Positions 17,734-26,212 of a stretch of 28,556 nucleotides of DNA are shown piece by piece. The stretch is taken from assembly GCA_037445875.1 (NCBI GenBank), contig JBBIJR010000048.1:1-28556 (forward strand), read 5' to 3'. This DNA comes from JBBIJR01 sp037445875. Its GTDB lineage: Bacteria > CLD3 > SB21. The notes beneath the pieces are model-generated. The model searched no databases. It was not told the DNA's origin and saw only the letters and a list, made by a program, of their open reading frames with translations. The translations under genes were made by a program, and so were the position numbers. How positions within the stretch are numbered: position 1 is the stretch's first letter; every line of letters begins with the position of its first letter.

Positions 17734-18369
17734 TCAACCGAGACGCTTCTCGACCTCGCTGCGAATGGCCACAGCTTCGGCGTCGACGTCTCGAAGGGTC
17801 GCATCCGCTTCGCTGCCGATCTTTCCGCAGAAGTCCTGGTCCTGCAGGCCGCTGAGGTTGATTCGAACGTTATAGTAGGCGCCTCGGCAGGCGGCGGCGG
17901 TCAGCAGGGCCGACACGCCGGCATCGCTCAGTGCGCTGGTGTTGCCTTTGCGAGCAATTTCTCCGCACAACCGCACCAATGCCTGGCAGGTCTCCATGAC
18001 CTCCAGAGGCACCATGGTGGCCTCCTTCGTCGCTGATTCCACGGCCGCGGTCCGTTTCTGTTTCTGTTCATCGGTGTCTTTCGGCATAGCAAGGGCGTCC
18101 ATCACCAGGTTGAAAGCATGCGTGTCCTTGTCGATCAGACCCTGCAGACGCGCACGAAGCGTTTCCGTCTGCGCCACCAAACGCTTCATGTCCTCTTCAA
18201 CGTCTACGTACTTTTTCTTGCCCACGGTAAGTCGGCACACCATGCTGCCCAGTGCCGCCGCCAATGCACCGCTCAGCGCCGCGACACTTCCTCCGCCGGG
18301 CGCGGGGGACGATGAGGCCAGTTCGGACAGAAAAGCGTTCAGATCCTTGTTCAGAAGCGACATGATCAT
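17734..18369 (-). CDS. Cyclodeaminase/cyclohydrolase family protein (FTCD_C-like)
   Basis: 211 residues from the ATG at 18369; a second ATG two codons later (18363) is equally possible. The N-terminal FLSELASSSPAPGGGSVAALSGALAAALGSMV is the signature of the all-helical cyclodeaminase/FchA family. CGEIARKGNTSALSDAGVSALLTAAA, in the second half, is also conserved and forms part of the folate site. Free-standing members act as methenyltetrahydrofolate cyclohydrolase (FchA type) or formimino-THF cyclodeaminase. No glutamate formiminotransferase or histidine-degradation gene is visible, so the cyclohydrolase role in one-carbon metabolism is somewhat favoured. It lies 16 bases downstream of ubiE and is probably co-transcribed with it. 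Confidence 0.88.
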   Translation of the reverse strand: MIMSLLNKDLNAFLSELASSSPAPGGGSVAALSGALAAALGSMVCRLTVGKKKYVDVEEDMKRLVAQTETLRARLQGLIDKDTHAFNLVMDALAMPKDTDEQKQKRTAAVESATKEATMVPLEVMETCQALVRLCGEIARKGNTSALSDAGVSALLTAAACRGAYYNVRINLSGLQDQDFCGKIGSEADATLRDVDAEAVAIRSEVEKRLG

Positions 18370-18385
18370 CTCATCCGGTTGGGTA

Positions 18386-19105
18386 CTAGAGTTTTATTCC
18401 ACAGTACACGGTTACAATCCCAAAGGTCATGTCAAATTGACGGATATTTCCGAAGCCAGCCGCATGCATCATCGCCGCGAACTCCTCGCGATCGGGAAAA
18501 CGATGCACGGAATGAGGAAGGTAGTGGTAAGCCTTCTTATCGCCGGAAAACAGGGACCCGATCCACGGAAGGACTTTCATGAAATAGAGATGGTACAGTT
18601 GCCTGAAGCCGAGCAGTCGTGGGCGAGAGAACTCCAGGATGACCGCAACGCCCGAATCGGAAAGCACGCGTGCCATTTCTTCCAGCGACCGCCGGATATC
18701 AGAGACGTTGCGGATGCCGAAAGCGACGGTCACGGCGTCGACCGCACCGTCCGGAAGCGGAAGGTTTTCGGCTTCGCCGCACACAAAACAAATCCTCGAG
18801 TCGGGTGCTTTTCGTAAGGTTTTCTTCCTGCCGTGAGTCAGCATATTGTACGAGAGGTCGACGCCGACTATCCTGCTGGCACCCTTCCTCGCAGCTGCAA
18901 GTGCCACGTCGCCCGTTCCCGTCGCCAGGTCGAGGAGGCGCGGATTCATGTCAAAATTGACCAGCTTGAGCGCCTGCGACCTCCAGTAAAGATCCACGAA
19001 TCCACTCAACAGACGGTTCAAGAAGTCGTAGCGCGGGGCAACCGCATCGAACATCGACCGGATGTATCGCTTCTTTTCGTCGGGAGGCGGCAGATAGGCG
19101 GATTC
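18386..19105 (-). CDS. ubiE: Demethylmenaquinone/ubiquinone C-methyltransferase UbiE/MenG, 5' end in assembly gap
   Basis: 240 residues are readable. The N-terminal few residues fall in the 122-base N run; relatives start only about 10-20 residues ahead of EKKRYIRSMF, so the start is probably just inside it. The class I methyltransferase fold shows SMFDAVAPRYDFLNRLLS, the SAM-binding LDLATGTGDVALAAA, GVDLSYNML, PDGAVDAVTVAFGIRNV and the C-terminal HSVHRFPDREEFAAMMHAAGF, all typical of UbiE/MenG. It methylates demethylmenaquinone using S-adenosylmethionine, the last step of menaquinone synthesis. Menaquinone is the expected quinone in this bacterial group. It is followed after 16 bases by the cyclodeaminase gene. 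Confidence 0.95.
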   Translation of the reverse strand, partial: ESAYLPPPDEKKRYIRSMFDAVAPRYDFLNRLLSGFVDLYWRSQALKLVNFDMNPRLLDLATGTGDVALAAARKGASRIVGVDLSYNMLTHGRKKTLRKAPDSRICFVCGEAENLPLPDGAVDAVTVAFGIRNVSDIRRSLEEMARVLSDSGVAVILEFSRPRLLGFRQLYHLYFMKVLPWIGSLFSGDKKAYHYLPHSVHRFPDREEFAAMMHAAGFGNIRQFDMTFGIVTVYCGIKL

Positions 19106-19227
19106 NNNNNNNNNNNNNNNNNNNNNNNNNNNNNNNNNNNNNNNNNNNNNNNNNNNNNNNNNNNNNNNNNNNNNNNNNNNNNNNNNNNNNNNNNNNNNNN
19201 NNNNNNNNNNNNNNNNNNNNNNNNNNN
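19106..19227. other. Assembly gap of 122 N between fdhD and ubiE
   Basis: Undetermined bases covering the start of ubiE and nearly the whole fdhD-ubiE spacer. Any promoter or terminator separating the molybdoenzyme genes from ubiE would lie here, so it is unknown whether the minus-strand run is one transcript. Confidence 0.98.
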
Positions 19228-19236
19228 GACGGCGCT

Positions 19237-20049
19237 TCACGGCAGAACGACCTCTGGATGCGCATATACATTGAACCGGTCGCCTCGCAGGAATCCGACC
19301 AGGCACACTCCGGATTCCCATGCCGTTTTCACCGCCAGGTTGGACGGTGCGGAGACGGCGGCCAGGACGGACACGTCAAGCGCGGAGGCTTTCTGAACGA
19401 TCTCAAAGCTGGGGCGGCCCGACACCAGTACGACGTGGCGATCGAGGGGCAGCAGGGAGTGCAGAAGAGCATGGCCCGCTAGCTTGTCTACTGCGTTGTG
19501 ACGGCCCACATCTTCCCACAGACCGAGGAGAGCCCCATCCCGTGTGAATAGAGCGGCCGCGTGGAGGCCCCCGGTTCGATCGAAAACATCCTGACCTCTG
19601 CGAAGTTTTTCAGGCAGCGAAAGCAACACGTCACGGCCTACGATTCCCTCCCTGGAAGAACGGGAATCCGCGGAACGACGCAAACCTTCGAGAGAGGTGC
19701 GGCCGCACAACCCGCAGCTCGAGGCCGACACCGTGTGACGGTCCAGCAACCCGCTTGCCAGCCGTTTCATTGCGGCATCCGACAGTTGGACGACCATGCG
19801 GTTACTGGTGGCCGCAGCCGCATCGATCAGACTCTCCGTTCGCTCAACCAGATTTTCGCAAAACAGGAATCCGAGTGCGAGTTCCCGATCGTGGCCCGGC
19901 GTACGCATCGTCACGGCAACCGTGCGTTCCTCGCCCAGGGGTCCCCGCGCGACGATCTCGAGCGGTTCCTCTACGGTCAGGGCATCGCGGCTCTCCTCCC
20001 AACGTCCGGCGGCATAGCGGCGCACAACGTGTTCTCGATACGAAGTCAT
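19237..20049 (-). CDS. fdhD: Formate dehydrogenase accessory sulfurtransferase FdhD
   Basis: 270 residues from the ATG at 20049; the frame extends upstream to 20574 but only inside the oxidoreductase gene. Characteristic FdhD segments are VEEPLEI, VAVTMRTPGHDRELALGFLF, the SCGLCG motif with Cys112 and Cys115, FDRTGGLHAAALF, EDVGRHNAVDKL, VLVSGRPSFEIVQKA and the C-terminal FNVYAHPE. In Escherichia coli FdhD passes sulfur from IscS to the molybdenum bis-MGD cofactor, giving the sulfido ligand needed by formate dehydrogenases. Here its ATG overlaps the TGA of the oxidoreductase gene (ATGA), a strong sign that it matures that enzyme. Confidence 0.96.
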   Translation of the reverse strand: MTSYREHVVRRYAAGRWEESRDALTVEEPLEIVARGPLGEERTVAVTMRTPGHDRELALGFLFCENLVERTESLIDAAAATSNRMVVQLSDAAMKRLASGLLDRHTVSASSCGLCGRTSLEGLRRSADSRSSREGIVGRDVLLSLPEKLRRGQDVFDRTGGLHAAALFTRDGALLGLWEDVGRHNAVDKLAGHALLHSLLPLDRHVVLVSGRPSFEIVQKASALDVSVLAAVSAPSNLAVKTAWESGVCLVGFLRGDRFNVYAHPEVVLP

Positions 20050-22301
20050 GGATCTGTTCCCGCTCGATCCGGTATCTCCACCTCTACGACGGCATTGAAA
20101 TCCGGAATATGAACCTCCGGATCGATGCGGTCTTTGCTCACGAGCACGTTGCCTTCGGGCCAATGGACCTGCAGATTGCGGGGAAGGATCGGAGCGATCA
20201 TGACACGGCCTTCCAATCGGCCCTGCGCGTTCTTCAACGCGATCCTGGAACCGTTCCGGACCCCCAATCGCCGGGCATCTTCCTCGCTCATCAGGATGGA
20301 ATGGCGAGACGCCCCGGTCAGTGGATCTTTTTCTCCCTGCACCATGCTGTTGAATTGCTTGCCGCGCCGGGTGGAAACGACAAAGTGACGACCGTCCAGG
20401 TCGAATGCTCGCGGACGGACGACACTGAAGTGAGCCTTGCCGTCGGGCGTGGGGAACTTCCAACCCGCGCACAACATGGGTCCGCCCCACTGCACCTGGT
20501 CGCCGCTTTTCTTCAGATGCTGGATGCCTTCGTAGAAGGGGACGACCTTTGCAATCTCTTCGCGGATCTGCCATCCCGATTCAAAGTGAATCTTTTCCTT
20601 ATTTCCCGGATGTACGTTTTCCGCCATCTCCATCAGAATTTCCCACTCGCTTTTCGCTTCGCCCAGGTCGTGCCCCGGGATCGGCGGGCTGAAGATAATT
20701 CGCCTTTCCGTTGTGGTTTCGGTGCCTCCGTCTCGCTGCTCGTAGCGCGTCCTCGCCGGCAGCAGGAGTACCGTGTCCGCCGGATCGATCAGCATCTGGT
20801 TCGTCAGCACAATGTCCTGATAGACGCGGAAAGGCACACGGGCCACTGCGCTTCGGACGAAATCAGGATCGGGCAGCACCTCGACAAAGTTGCCGCCGAC
20901 GTGGTACAGCATGTCCAGTGCTCCCTGTGCAGCCGCCTGGATCATCTCCACAGCAGTCAGTCCAGGCCTTGACGGAACTTCAAACCCGTACAGACCGGAC
21001 AAGTCCGCCGCCGTCTGAGGATTGATCGGGCGCCCGCCCGGAAACACCGTCGCGTAGGCCCCGACTTCCGCCCCACCTTGCACGCCGGAGTGTCCGCGAA
21101 TCGGCATCAGCCCGCACCCCTCTCTTCCCACAAAGCCCTTCGTCAGGGCAAGGTTGACGATGGCTCGAACCGCATCGGTGCCGCACACGTGCTGCGTAAT
21201 GCCCATGCTCCAGACGAACACCGCACGGCGAGCCCGGTGCAGCATCTCGGCCATCCGTTCCATCGATCCCCTCGTGGCGCCCGAGAGTGCCTCGATCCAT
21301 TCCCAGCCGGTGCCGGCCAGATAATCCAGAAGCCCGTCAAATCCCGCCGTGTGATTCCTGATGAACTCCTCATCCAACCACGATCGTTCGATCATGATCT
21401 TGATCACGCCGTGGATGAAGGCCGTGTCGCCCCCGGTGTGCACGAGAAAAAACTCGTCCGTAATGCGCGTGCCGAACAGGGCGCTCTCTGTCACCGAGGG
21501 TACCCAGTAACGTTCCATGCCCGGCTCTCTGTACGGATTCACGCACGCGACCCGGGACCCATTCTTTTTCGCATAATACAGGTACTTCATCGAAACGGGT
21601 TGGTCGTTGGCGGCGTTGGAGCCGAAGAACACGATCAGATCCGTCCGGAGCCAGTCCGCATAGCTGCACGTGGTGGCTGACGCCCCGACGGTCGTTTTCA
21701 GAGCTCCCGTGCTGGGAGCATGGCAGACCCTCGCCGAATTGTCAACATTGTTGGTGCCGAGAAACCGGGCAACTTTTTGAGCGACGTAATAGACTTCGTT
21801 GGTGATGCCGCGCGACGTAAGGTAAAAAGCCAGCCGATCCGGCGATGAGGCCCGGATCCGGTTCCCTATCAGTGTATAAGCCTCCGGCCAGCCAATCCGC
21901 CGGAATCCCCGGTCACCTTGGCGGCGCAGCATGGGATAGGGAAGACGTCCCAGCTCTCGCAATTCATGGTTCTTCTTCCGCCGCAGCGCCTCGACATTCT
22001 CCATAAGACGGGTGTCGAGGGGACCCATCGTGTTGAGGCTGAGCAAGTGCAGTCGAACCAGGCACAAGTGGGTGCTGTCCAGAGTCCAGTCGCGGAAGCC
22101 CGCCACTCCGAGTGCGCACCCGTCGCAGACACCGCGGCTCAGGATCCTCCAGGCGTACCGCCATCGTCCCCGATTGCGCCATGCGACGCGGGCCATTTCG
22201 AGGAAATGATTGGGCTTGGTTTGGTGGAGACCGTTCGGTACGAGACTCACCCACGTGCGGGGGTTCCACCGCTTCTTGAGTACGGGCCCGGAAGATGCCA
22301 T
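20046..22301 (-). CDS. FdhF/YdeP-family molybdopterin oxidoreductase
   Basis: 751 residues from the ATG at 22301, which has GGAA a few bases upstream; a GTG at 22340 would add 13 residues. The N-terminal part has GVCDGCALGVAG and a later THLCL, giving Cys59, Cys62 and Cys80 but not the regular four-Cys [4Fe-4S] pattern of formate dehydrogenase H. NNVDNSARVCHAPS places Cys193 where FdhF has selenocysteine (RVUHGPS), so it is the expected Mo ligand. VFFGSNAANDQPVSMKY, GMLP-like GCGLMPIRGHSGVQGG, GGNFVEVLPD and the C-terminal MopB-binding domain (MSEEDARRLGV, HWPEGNVL) follow. The family is annotated as formate-dehydrogenase-like, but substrates are mostly unproven. No signal peptide; cytoplasmic. 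Translationally coupled to fdhD. Confidence 0.92.
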   Translation of the reverse strand: MASSGPVLKKRWNPRTWVSLVPNGLHQTKPNHFLEMARVAWRNRGRWRYAWRILSRGVCDGCALGVAGFRDWTLDSTHLCLVRLHLLSLNTMGPLDTRLMENVEALRRKKNHELRELGRLPYPMLRRQGDRGFRRIGWPEAYTLIGNRIRASSPDRLAFYLTSRGITNEVYYVAQKVARFLGTNNVDNSARVCHAPSTGALKTTVGASATTCSYADWLRTDLIVFFGSNAANDQPVSMKYLYYAKKNGSRVACVNPYREPGMERYWVPSVTESALFGTRITDEFFLVHTGGDTAFIHGVIKIMIERSWLDEEFIRNHTAGFDGLLDYLAGTGWEWIEALSGATRGSMERMAEMLHRARRAVFVWSMGITQHVCGTDAVRAIVNLALTKGFVGREGCGLMPIRGHSGVQGGAEVGAYATVFPGGRPINPQTAADLSGLYGFEVPSRPGLTAVEMIQAAAQGALDMLYHVGGNFVEVLPDPDFVRSAVARVPFRVYQDIVLTNQMLIDPADTVLLLPARTRYEQRDGGTETTTERRIIFSPPIPGHDLGEAKSEWEILMEMAENVHPGNKEKIHFESGWQIREEIAKVVPFYEGIQHLKKSGDQVQWGGPMLCAGWKFPTPDGKAHFSVVRPRAFDLDGRHFVVSTRRGKQFNSMVQGEKDPLTGASRHSILMSEEDARRLGVRNGSRIALKNAQGRLEGRVMIAPILPRNLQVHWPEGNVLVSKDRIDPEVHIPDFNAVVEVEIPDRAGTDP

Positions 22302-22350
22302 ACGCGTTCCGAAAAAATGGACGTTTGGTCGGTCCGCCACCCGGAGGCGA

Positions 22351-23916
22351 CTATTTCTTGCCCTCCAGTTCGATCACCGGCATGATCATTTCTTCCAGTG
22401 AAATGCCGCCGTGCTGGAAACTGTCCTTGTAGTAGTTCAGATAGTAGTGGTAATTGGTCGGATAGACGAAGTAGTAGTCTTCTTTCGCAATGATATACTG
22501 CGTGTTCACGCCCCGGGACGGCAATTTGTACTCCGCGGGGCTTTTCACGAATACGGCGTGTTTCGGATTGGATTTCAGGTTCTTTCCGTATTTGTACCGC
22601 AGGCTGGTGGAGGTCTCCCGGTCCCCGATGACCTGCGTTCCATGCAGGCTCCGTATGCTCCCGTGATCCGACGTGATGACGATGGAGACCTTCTCCCTCG
22701 AGAGCATTTTCAGTACCTCAAATATCGGCGAATGGCTGAACCACGCCCGGCTGAGGCTTCGATAGGCGGACTCGTTCGGAGCGATCTCCTTGATCACCGC
22801 GGAGTCGCTGCGGCTGTGCGCAAGGATGTCGAGGAAATTGAGCACCACCGCGACCAGCTGGGAAGATTCCACAAAACTGAGCACGTTGCCTTCCAGATTA
22901 CGGGCCGCATCCATGTTCAGGATCTTTACGAATTTCGCTTCAGAATCCATGGGCACGCGGTTGGTCTTCAACTGATAATCGAGCAGCTCTTTCTCAAAAC
23001 GATTCCGGCTGGAATCGTCCTCTTCCCCCTTCAACCAGAGCTCTGGAAACTTCTGCTCGATCTCGATCGGGAACAAGCCGCTGAAGATCGAATTGCGCGA
23101 ATACGGCGTGGCCGTGGGCAGAATGCTGTAGTAGAACTGCTTCGAAATGTCGAAATAGTCGAACAGCAGCGGCTCGAACGCCAGCCACTGGTCCAGGCGC
23201 AGACAGTCGATGACCAGGAAAAGCACTTTCCGGCGTGCGGCGATCTTAGGGAATACGCACTTGCGTACAACATCCACGGAGAGGTCGGGCGAGGCCGGCG
23301 AACGGTCTCTGAGCCAGTAGGGATAGTGACGTTCGACAAACTTGCCGAATTCCACATTGCATGCGTGTTTCTGATCCTCCAGTGTCTGCCGCAGTCCCAG
23401 GTCCTCAAATGCGTCCAGTTCCACATCCCATTGCGACAGGGACTGATGAATATCGAACCAGTCCTTAAAGGTCAGGTGGCCCATCAACTGCTGCGAGATC
23501 TTGTTGAACTCGGCGATGTAATCGCGGGACACTTTCTGACCGGTGATCTGCCGTGCATCAAAGATCTTCTTGCAGGCGATCAGAATCTGGCTGGGATTGA
23601 CCGGCTTGGTCAGGTAAAAGTCGATCTTTCGGCCGATCGCGTCCTCCATCAGCTGCTCTTCCTCGCTTTTGGTGATCATAACCACCGGCAGCATGGGATG
23701 GCTGGCCTTGATCTCCTGCAGCGTGGTCAGCCCGTCCTTGCCGGTCATCATCTCGTCGAGCAGAACGAGGTCGTAGCGCCCTTGTTGAATGTGGCTGATG
23801 GCGTCCTCTCCGTTGGTCACAGCCGTCACATCGTACCCTCGCTGCTCGAGGAACAGGATGTGCGGTTTCAGGAGTTCGATCTCGTCATCGGCCCAGATGA
23901 TCTTCTTCTTCTGCAT
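22351..23916 (-). CDS. porX: PorX, response regulator/alkaline-phosphatase-like type IX secretion regulator
   Basis: 521 residues. The receiver domain (1-~120) has the acidic pair Asp10-Asp11, phospho-acceptor Asp54 (LVLLDEMM), Thr82 and Lys104 (YLTKP). A helical linker joins it to a PglZ/alkaline-phosphatase-like domain with metal-ligand candidates at Asp237 (LFLVIDCLRLDQW), the nucleophile-region Thr270 in PTATPYSRN and TSDHGS near the C-terminus. Length and order match PorX of Porphyromonas and Flavobacterium, a regulator needed for type IX secretion whose effector domain is a metal-dependent phosphodiesterase. The ATG at 23916 is chosen because AAGGA sits 6 bases ahead of it; the ATG at 23922 directly abuts that site. 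No PorY kinase or T9SS core genes are in the window. Confidence 0.95.
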   Translation of the reverse strand: MQKKKIIWADDEIELLKPHILFLEQRGYDVTAVTNGEDAISHIQQGRYDLVLLDEMMTGKDGLTTLQEIKASHPMLPVVMITKSEEEQLMEDAIGRKIDFYLTKPVNPSQILIACKKIFDARQITGQKVSRDYIAEFNKISQQLMGHLTFKDWFDIHQSLSQWDVELDAFEDLGLRQTLEDQKHACNVEFGKFVERHYPYWLRDRSPASPDLSVDVVRKCVFPKIAARRKVLFLVIDCLRLDQWLAFEPLLFDYFDISKQFYYSILPTATPYSRNSIFSGLFPIEIEQKFPELWLKGEEDDSSRNRFEKELLDYQLKTNRVPMDSEAKFVKILNMDAARNLEGNVLSFVESSQLVAVVLNFLDILAHSRSDSAVIKEIAPNESAYRSLSRAWFSHSPIFEVLKMLSREKVSIVITSDHGSIRSLHGTQVIGDRETSTSLRYKYGKNLKSNPKHAVFVKSPAEYKLPSRGVNTQYIIAKEDYYFVYPTNYHYYLNYYKDSFQHGGISLEEMIMPVIELEGKK

Positions 23917-23922
23917 GTTCAT

Positions 23923-23927
23923 TCCTT
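23923..23927 (-). promoter_or_regulatory. Ribosome binding site that sets the porX start
   Basis: Read on the minus strand this is AAGGA. It is adjacent (0 bases) to the ATG at 23922 and 6 bases ahead of the ATG at 23916, so initiation at 23916 is favoured. Confidence 0.55.
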
Positions 23928-23982
23928 GCGTCGTTCAGGATAAGGTGCCGTAGCCTGTGTGCCGATGAGCCTCCCGGTTGGT

Positions 23983-26037
23983 TCAAACGTCGATCAGATC
24001 GGAAAGGATTTCCTGGTTCTCACGGACCTTTTCGAACCGGCGACGGGCACTGGCCAGTTCCTCCGCGAACGTGCGGAAGCGGCGATGCGCCTCCTCGTCG
24101 GTCCGGCTCTTGAAAAAGATCTCGACCAGGCGCTGCTCGAACGTCTTCTCTTCTTCGATGTCGCCCAGAATGATGTCCAGTTCGCCGATGACGAGCTCGA
24201 ACATGCGGATCTTGTTGGACAGCAGCTCGAGGATACGCGCTTCGATCGTGCCCGCGACGGAAAGATTGAACACAAAGACCGTGTGGTCCTGGCCCAGCCG
24301 GTGGACGCGGCCGATCCGCTGTTCGACCCGCATCGGGTTCCACGGCAGATCGTAGTTGATCACCTGCCGGCAGAACTGGAGGTTGAGACCCTCGCCGCCC
24401 GCCTGCGTACTGATCAACACCTGCTTGTGGTCCCGAAAGCGCGTTATGGCGTCGCGCCGGGCCTGCGTTCCGGACAACCCTCCATGGAACAACTCGACCG
24501 AGAAACCTTCGCGTTCCAGTTCACCCTTCAGATGGCGCATCGTTTCGATGAACTCGACAAAGACAATCGTTTTCTCCGGGAATTTCTTCAGCAGCTCGAT
24601 CGTCGCCGCGCTCTTGCGGCTCATCGTTACCGCTTCGCACAGGTTGACGAAGTACTGGAGGCGATCGCGGGTCCTGGCCGGATAGTCGCGCCGAAGGAAA
24701 TTCTGCAGCGTCTGCCGCGTCGCCTGCGGGCTGCTGCACACTTCCCGCTGCAACGTGATCAGCGACAGCGCATGCGCACCGATTTCCACCTCCTGGCGAA
24801 ATTCGTCCCGAACGTAATTCGTAACCTCGGTGTACAGGTTCCTTTCGGCCTCCGTCAGGTCCAGATGATAGATGGCTGCACGACGGGGCGGGAGATTGAT
24901 GCCCACTTTGTCCCGCCGGTTGCGGATCATCACGTCCTGCAGGATGTGCTTGAGCTGGTCCTCGTTGTTGGGAAGTCGGGGGTCGTCCTTCATCATGAAC
25001 TTGCGTTTGAACGATCGGATCGTCCCGAAGAGGCCGGGTTTGAGGATTGTGATCAGGCTGTAAAGCTCCGTCAGGTCGTTGTGGACCGGCGTGGCGGTCA
25101 GGAGCAGTACGTATTTCTTTCGGATACGGTTGACGAACTTGAATCCCAGGGTTCCTCGATGTTTCAGCCGGTGGGCCTCATCCACGATCAGGAGGTCGAA
25201 TTCCCGTGCCAGGATGATCTCGGCGGCCTCTTTTCGCTTGGCCAGGTCGATGGACGCTATCAGCTTCGATTTTCGCCAGTCCTCCTCGCTGCCCGGCACG
25301 GTGAACGCCTCGCCGAACTTCACCATCATCTCGTCCTGCCACTGTCCCACGAGTGATGCCGGTGTAAGGATAAGGATCTGTCGGGCCAGATTGCGTTCGA
25401 TGAGTTCCTTCGTGATAAGGCCTGCTTCGATCGTTTTGCCAAGACCCACTTCATCGGCCAGCAGCACCTGTCCGCGCATGCGGCGCAGCGCTTCGAGCGC
25501 TGTTTGGATCTGATAGTCGTAGTGCAGGATGTTGGCGTCGTTGACGGAGATCAGATGGTCGAAGCCGCTGATCAGATTGGCCCGCTCCACGGCAAGACGC
25601 AGGTCGTATTCATTCAGCGAGTCGTAGGACCGCTGCGACAGGATCTGCTCAAAGGCCATATCCACCTTGACTTCAACGGCAGGCAGCTCGATCTCCTCCC
25701 TCCGAAAGAAGTCCATGTGGACATCGTTGGTCTGGAAGTCGTAGCCGCAGCGGAAACATTCAACGACCGAATGGCGGTCCAGCCAACCGCATCGGGGACA
25801 GCGCTTGGAGGATACCGCTCGGGCCTCGGCTTTGAATCGCCGCTCGTATGACCGCGGCGCTGGAATTTCCAGCCATTCGAACCGTTCCTTGCCCGACGTT
25901 TCTGGACGGCGGGCATCGTCAGGCTTGTCGTCCAAGCCCGAGTCGAGATCGAGGTGCTCGAAGACCGCGTGTGGTGTCTGATCGGACAAGAATACCTGCT
26001 GCGCTGGATGGACAAAAAAACCAGCCTTGCAACGCAC
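23983..26037 (-). CDS. SNF2-family helicase with N-terminal zinc ribbon
   Basis: 684 residues from a GTG at 26037, the first possible start after a stop; the first ~50 residues look poorly structured, so the true start may be later. A four-Cys zinc ribbon (Cys80, Cys83, Cys94, Cys97; CPRCGW...CFRCGYD) precedes the motor. The SNF2 motor has motif I DEVGLGKTIEAGL (Lys201), Ia TPASLVGQW, DEAH at 286-289, TATPVHND, and in the second lobe IVFVEF, HGGLSG, STQAGGEGLNLQ and RIGRVHRLGQ. It is closest in style to RapA/HepA-type ATPases that translocate on double-stranded DNA and displace proteins such as RNA polymerase. No nuclease or methylase lies nearby, so a restriction or defence role is not supported. 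It is 66 bases upstream of porX on the same strand. Confidence 0.9.
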   Translation of the reverse strand: MRCKAGFFVHPAQQVFLSDQTPHAVFEHLDLDSGLDDKPDDARRPETSGKERFEWLEIPAPRSYERRFKAEARAVSSKRCPRCGWLDRHSVVECFRCGYDFQTNDVHMDFFRREEIELPAVEVKVDMAFEQILSQRSYDSLNEYDLRLAVERANLISGFDHLISVNDANILHYDYQIQTALEALRRMRGQVLLADEVGLGKTIEAGLITKELIERNLARQILILTPASLVGQWQDEMMVKFGEAFTVPGSEEDWRKSKLIASIDLAKRKEAAEIILAREFDLLIVDEAHRLKHRGTLGFKFVNRIRKKYVLLLTATPVHNDLTELYSLITILKPGLFGTIRSFKRKFMMKDDPRLPNNEDQLKHILQDVMIRNRRDKVGINLPPRRAAIYHLDLTEAERNLYTEVTNYVRDEFRQEVEIGAHALSLITLQREVCSSPQATRQTLQNFLRRDYPARTRDRLQYFVNLCEAVTMSRKSAATIELLKKFPEKTIVFVEFIETMRHLKGELEREGFSVELFHGGLSGTQARRDAITRFRDHKQVLISTQAGGEGLNLQFCRQVINYDLPWNPMRVEQRIGRVHRLGQDHTVFVFNLSVAGTIEARILELLSNKIRMFELVIGELDIILGDIEEEKTFEQRLVEIFFKSRTDEEAHRRFRTFAEELASARRRFEKVRENQEILSDLIDV

Positions 26038-26212
26038 GGGGGCTGGCCGTCCATGGACATCACCATGTTACATGCATCTAAAATAGGCGTTAGCTTCTGG
26101 AAAATCAAGGGTCTCGTACGGACAGAATAATCGCGTGAGAGCGGTGTGTGTGGATGTCGAGAGCCACTGCTCTGCACGCGGGCGGGAAGTGAATTCGACG
26201 GTCAAAGTATGG

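Noticed and set aside
19237..20574. 445-codon version of the fdhD frame
   Set aside because: The first ~175 codons lie inside the oxidoreductase gene and have no FdhD similarity. The ATG at 20049 gives the normal FdhD length.
22411..25356. Long plus-strand frames of 510 and 465 codons opposite porX and the SNF2 helicase
   Set aside because: Both mirror the codon structure of well-identified minus-strand genes and show no recognisable domain.
25852..26119. Plus-strand open stretch ending in residues such as GWPSMDITMLHASKIG
   Set aside because: It briefly looked protein-like, but it has no ATG before the middle, no ribosome site, no family match and mostly overlaps the helicase N-terminus.
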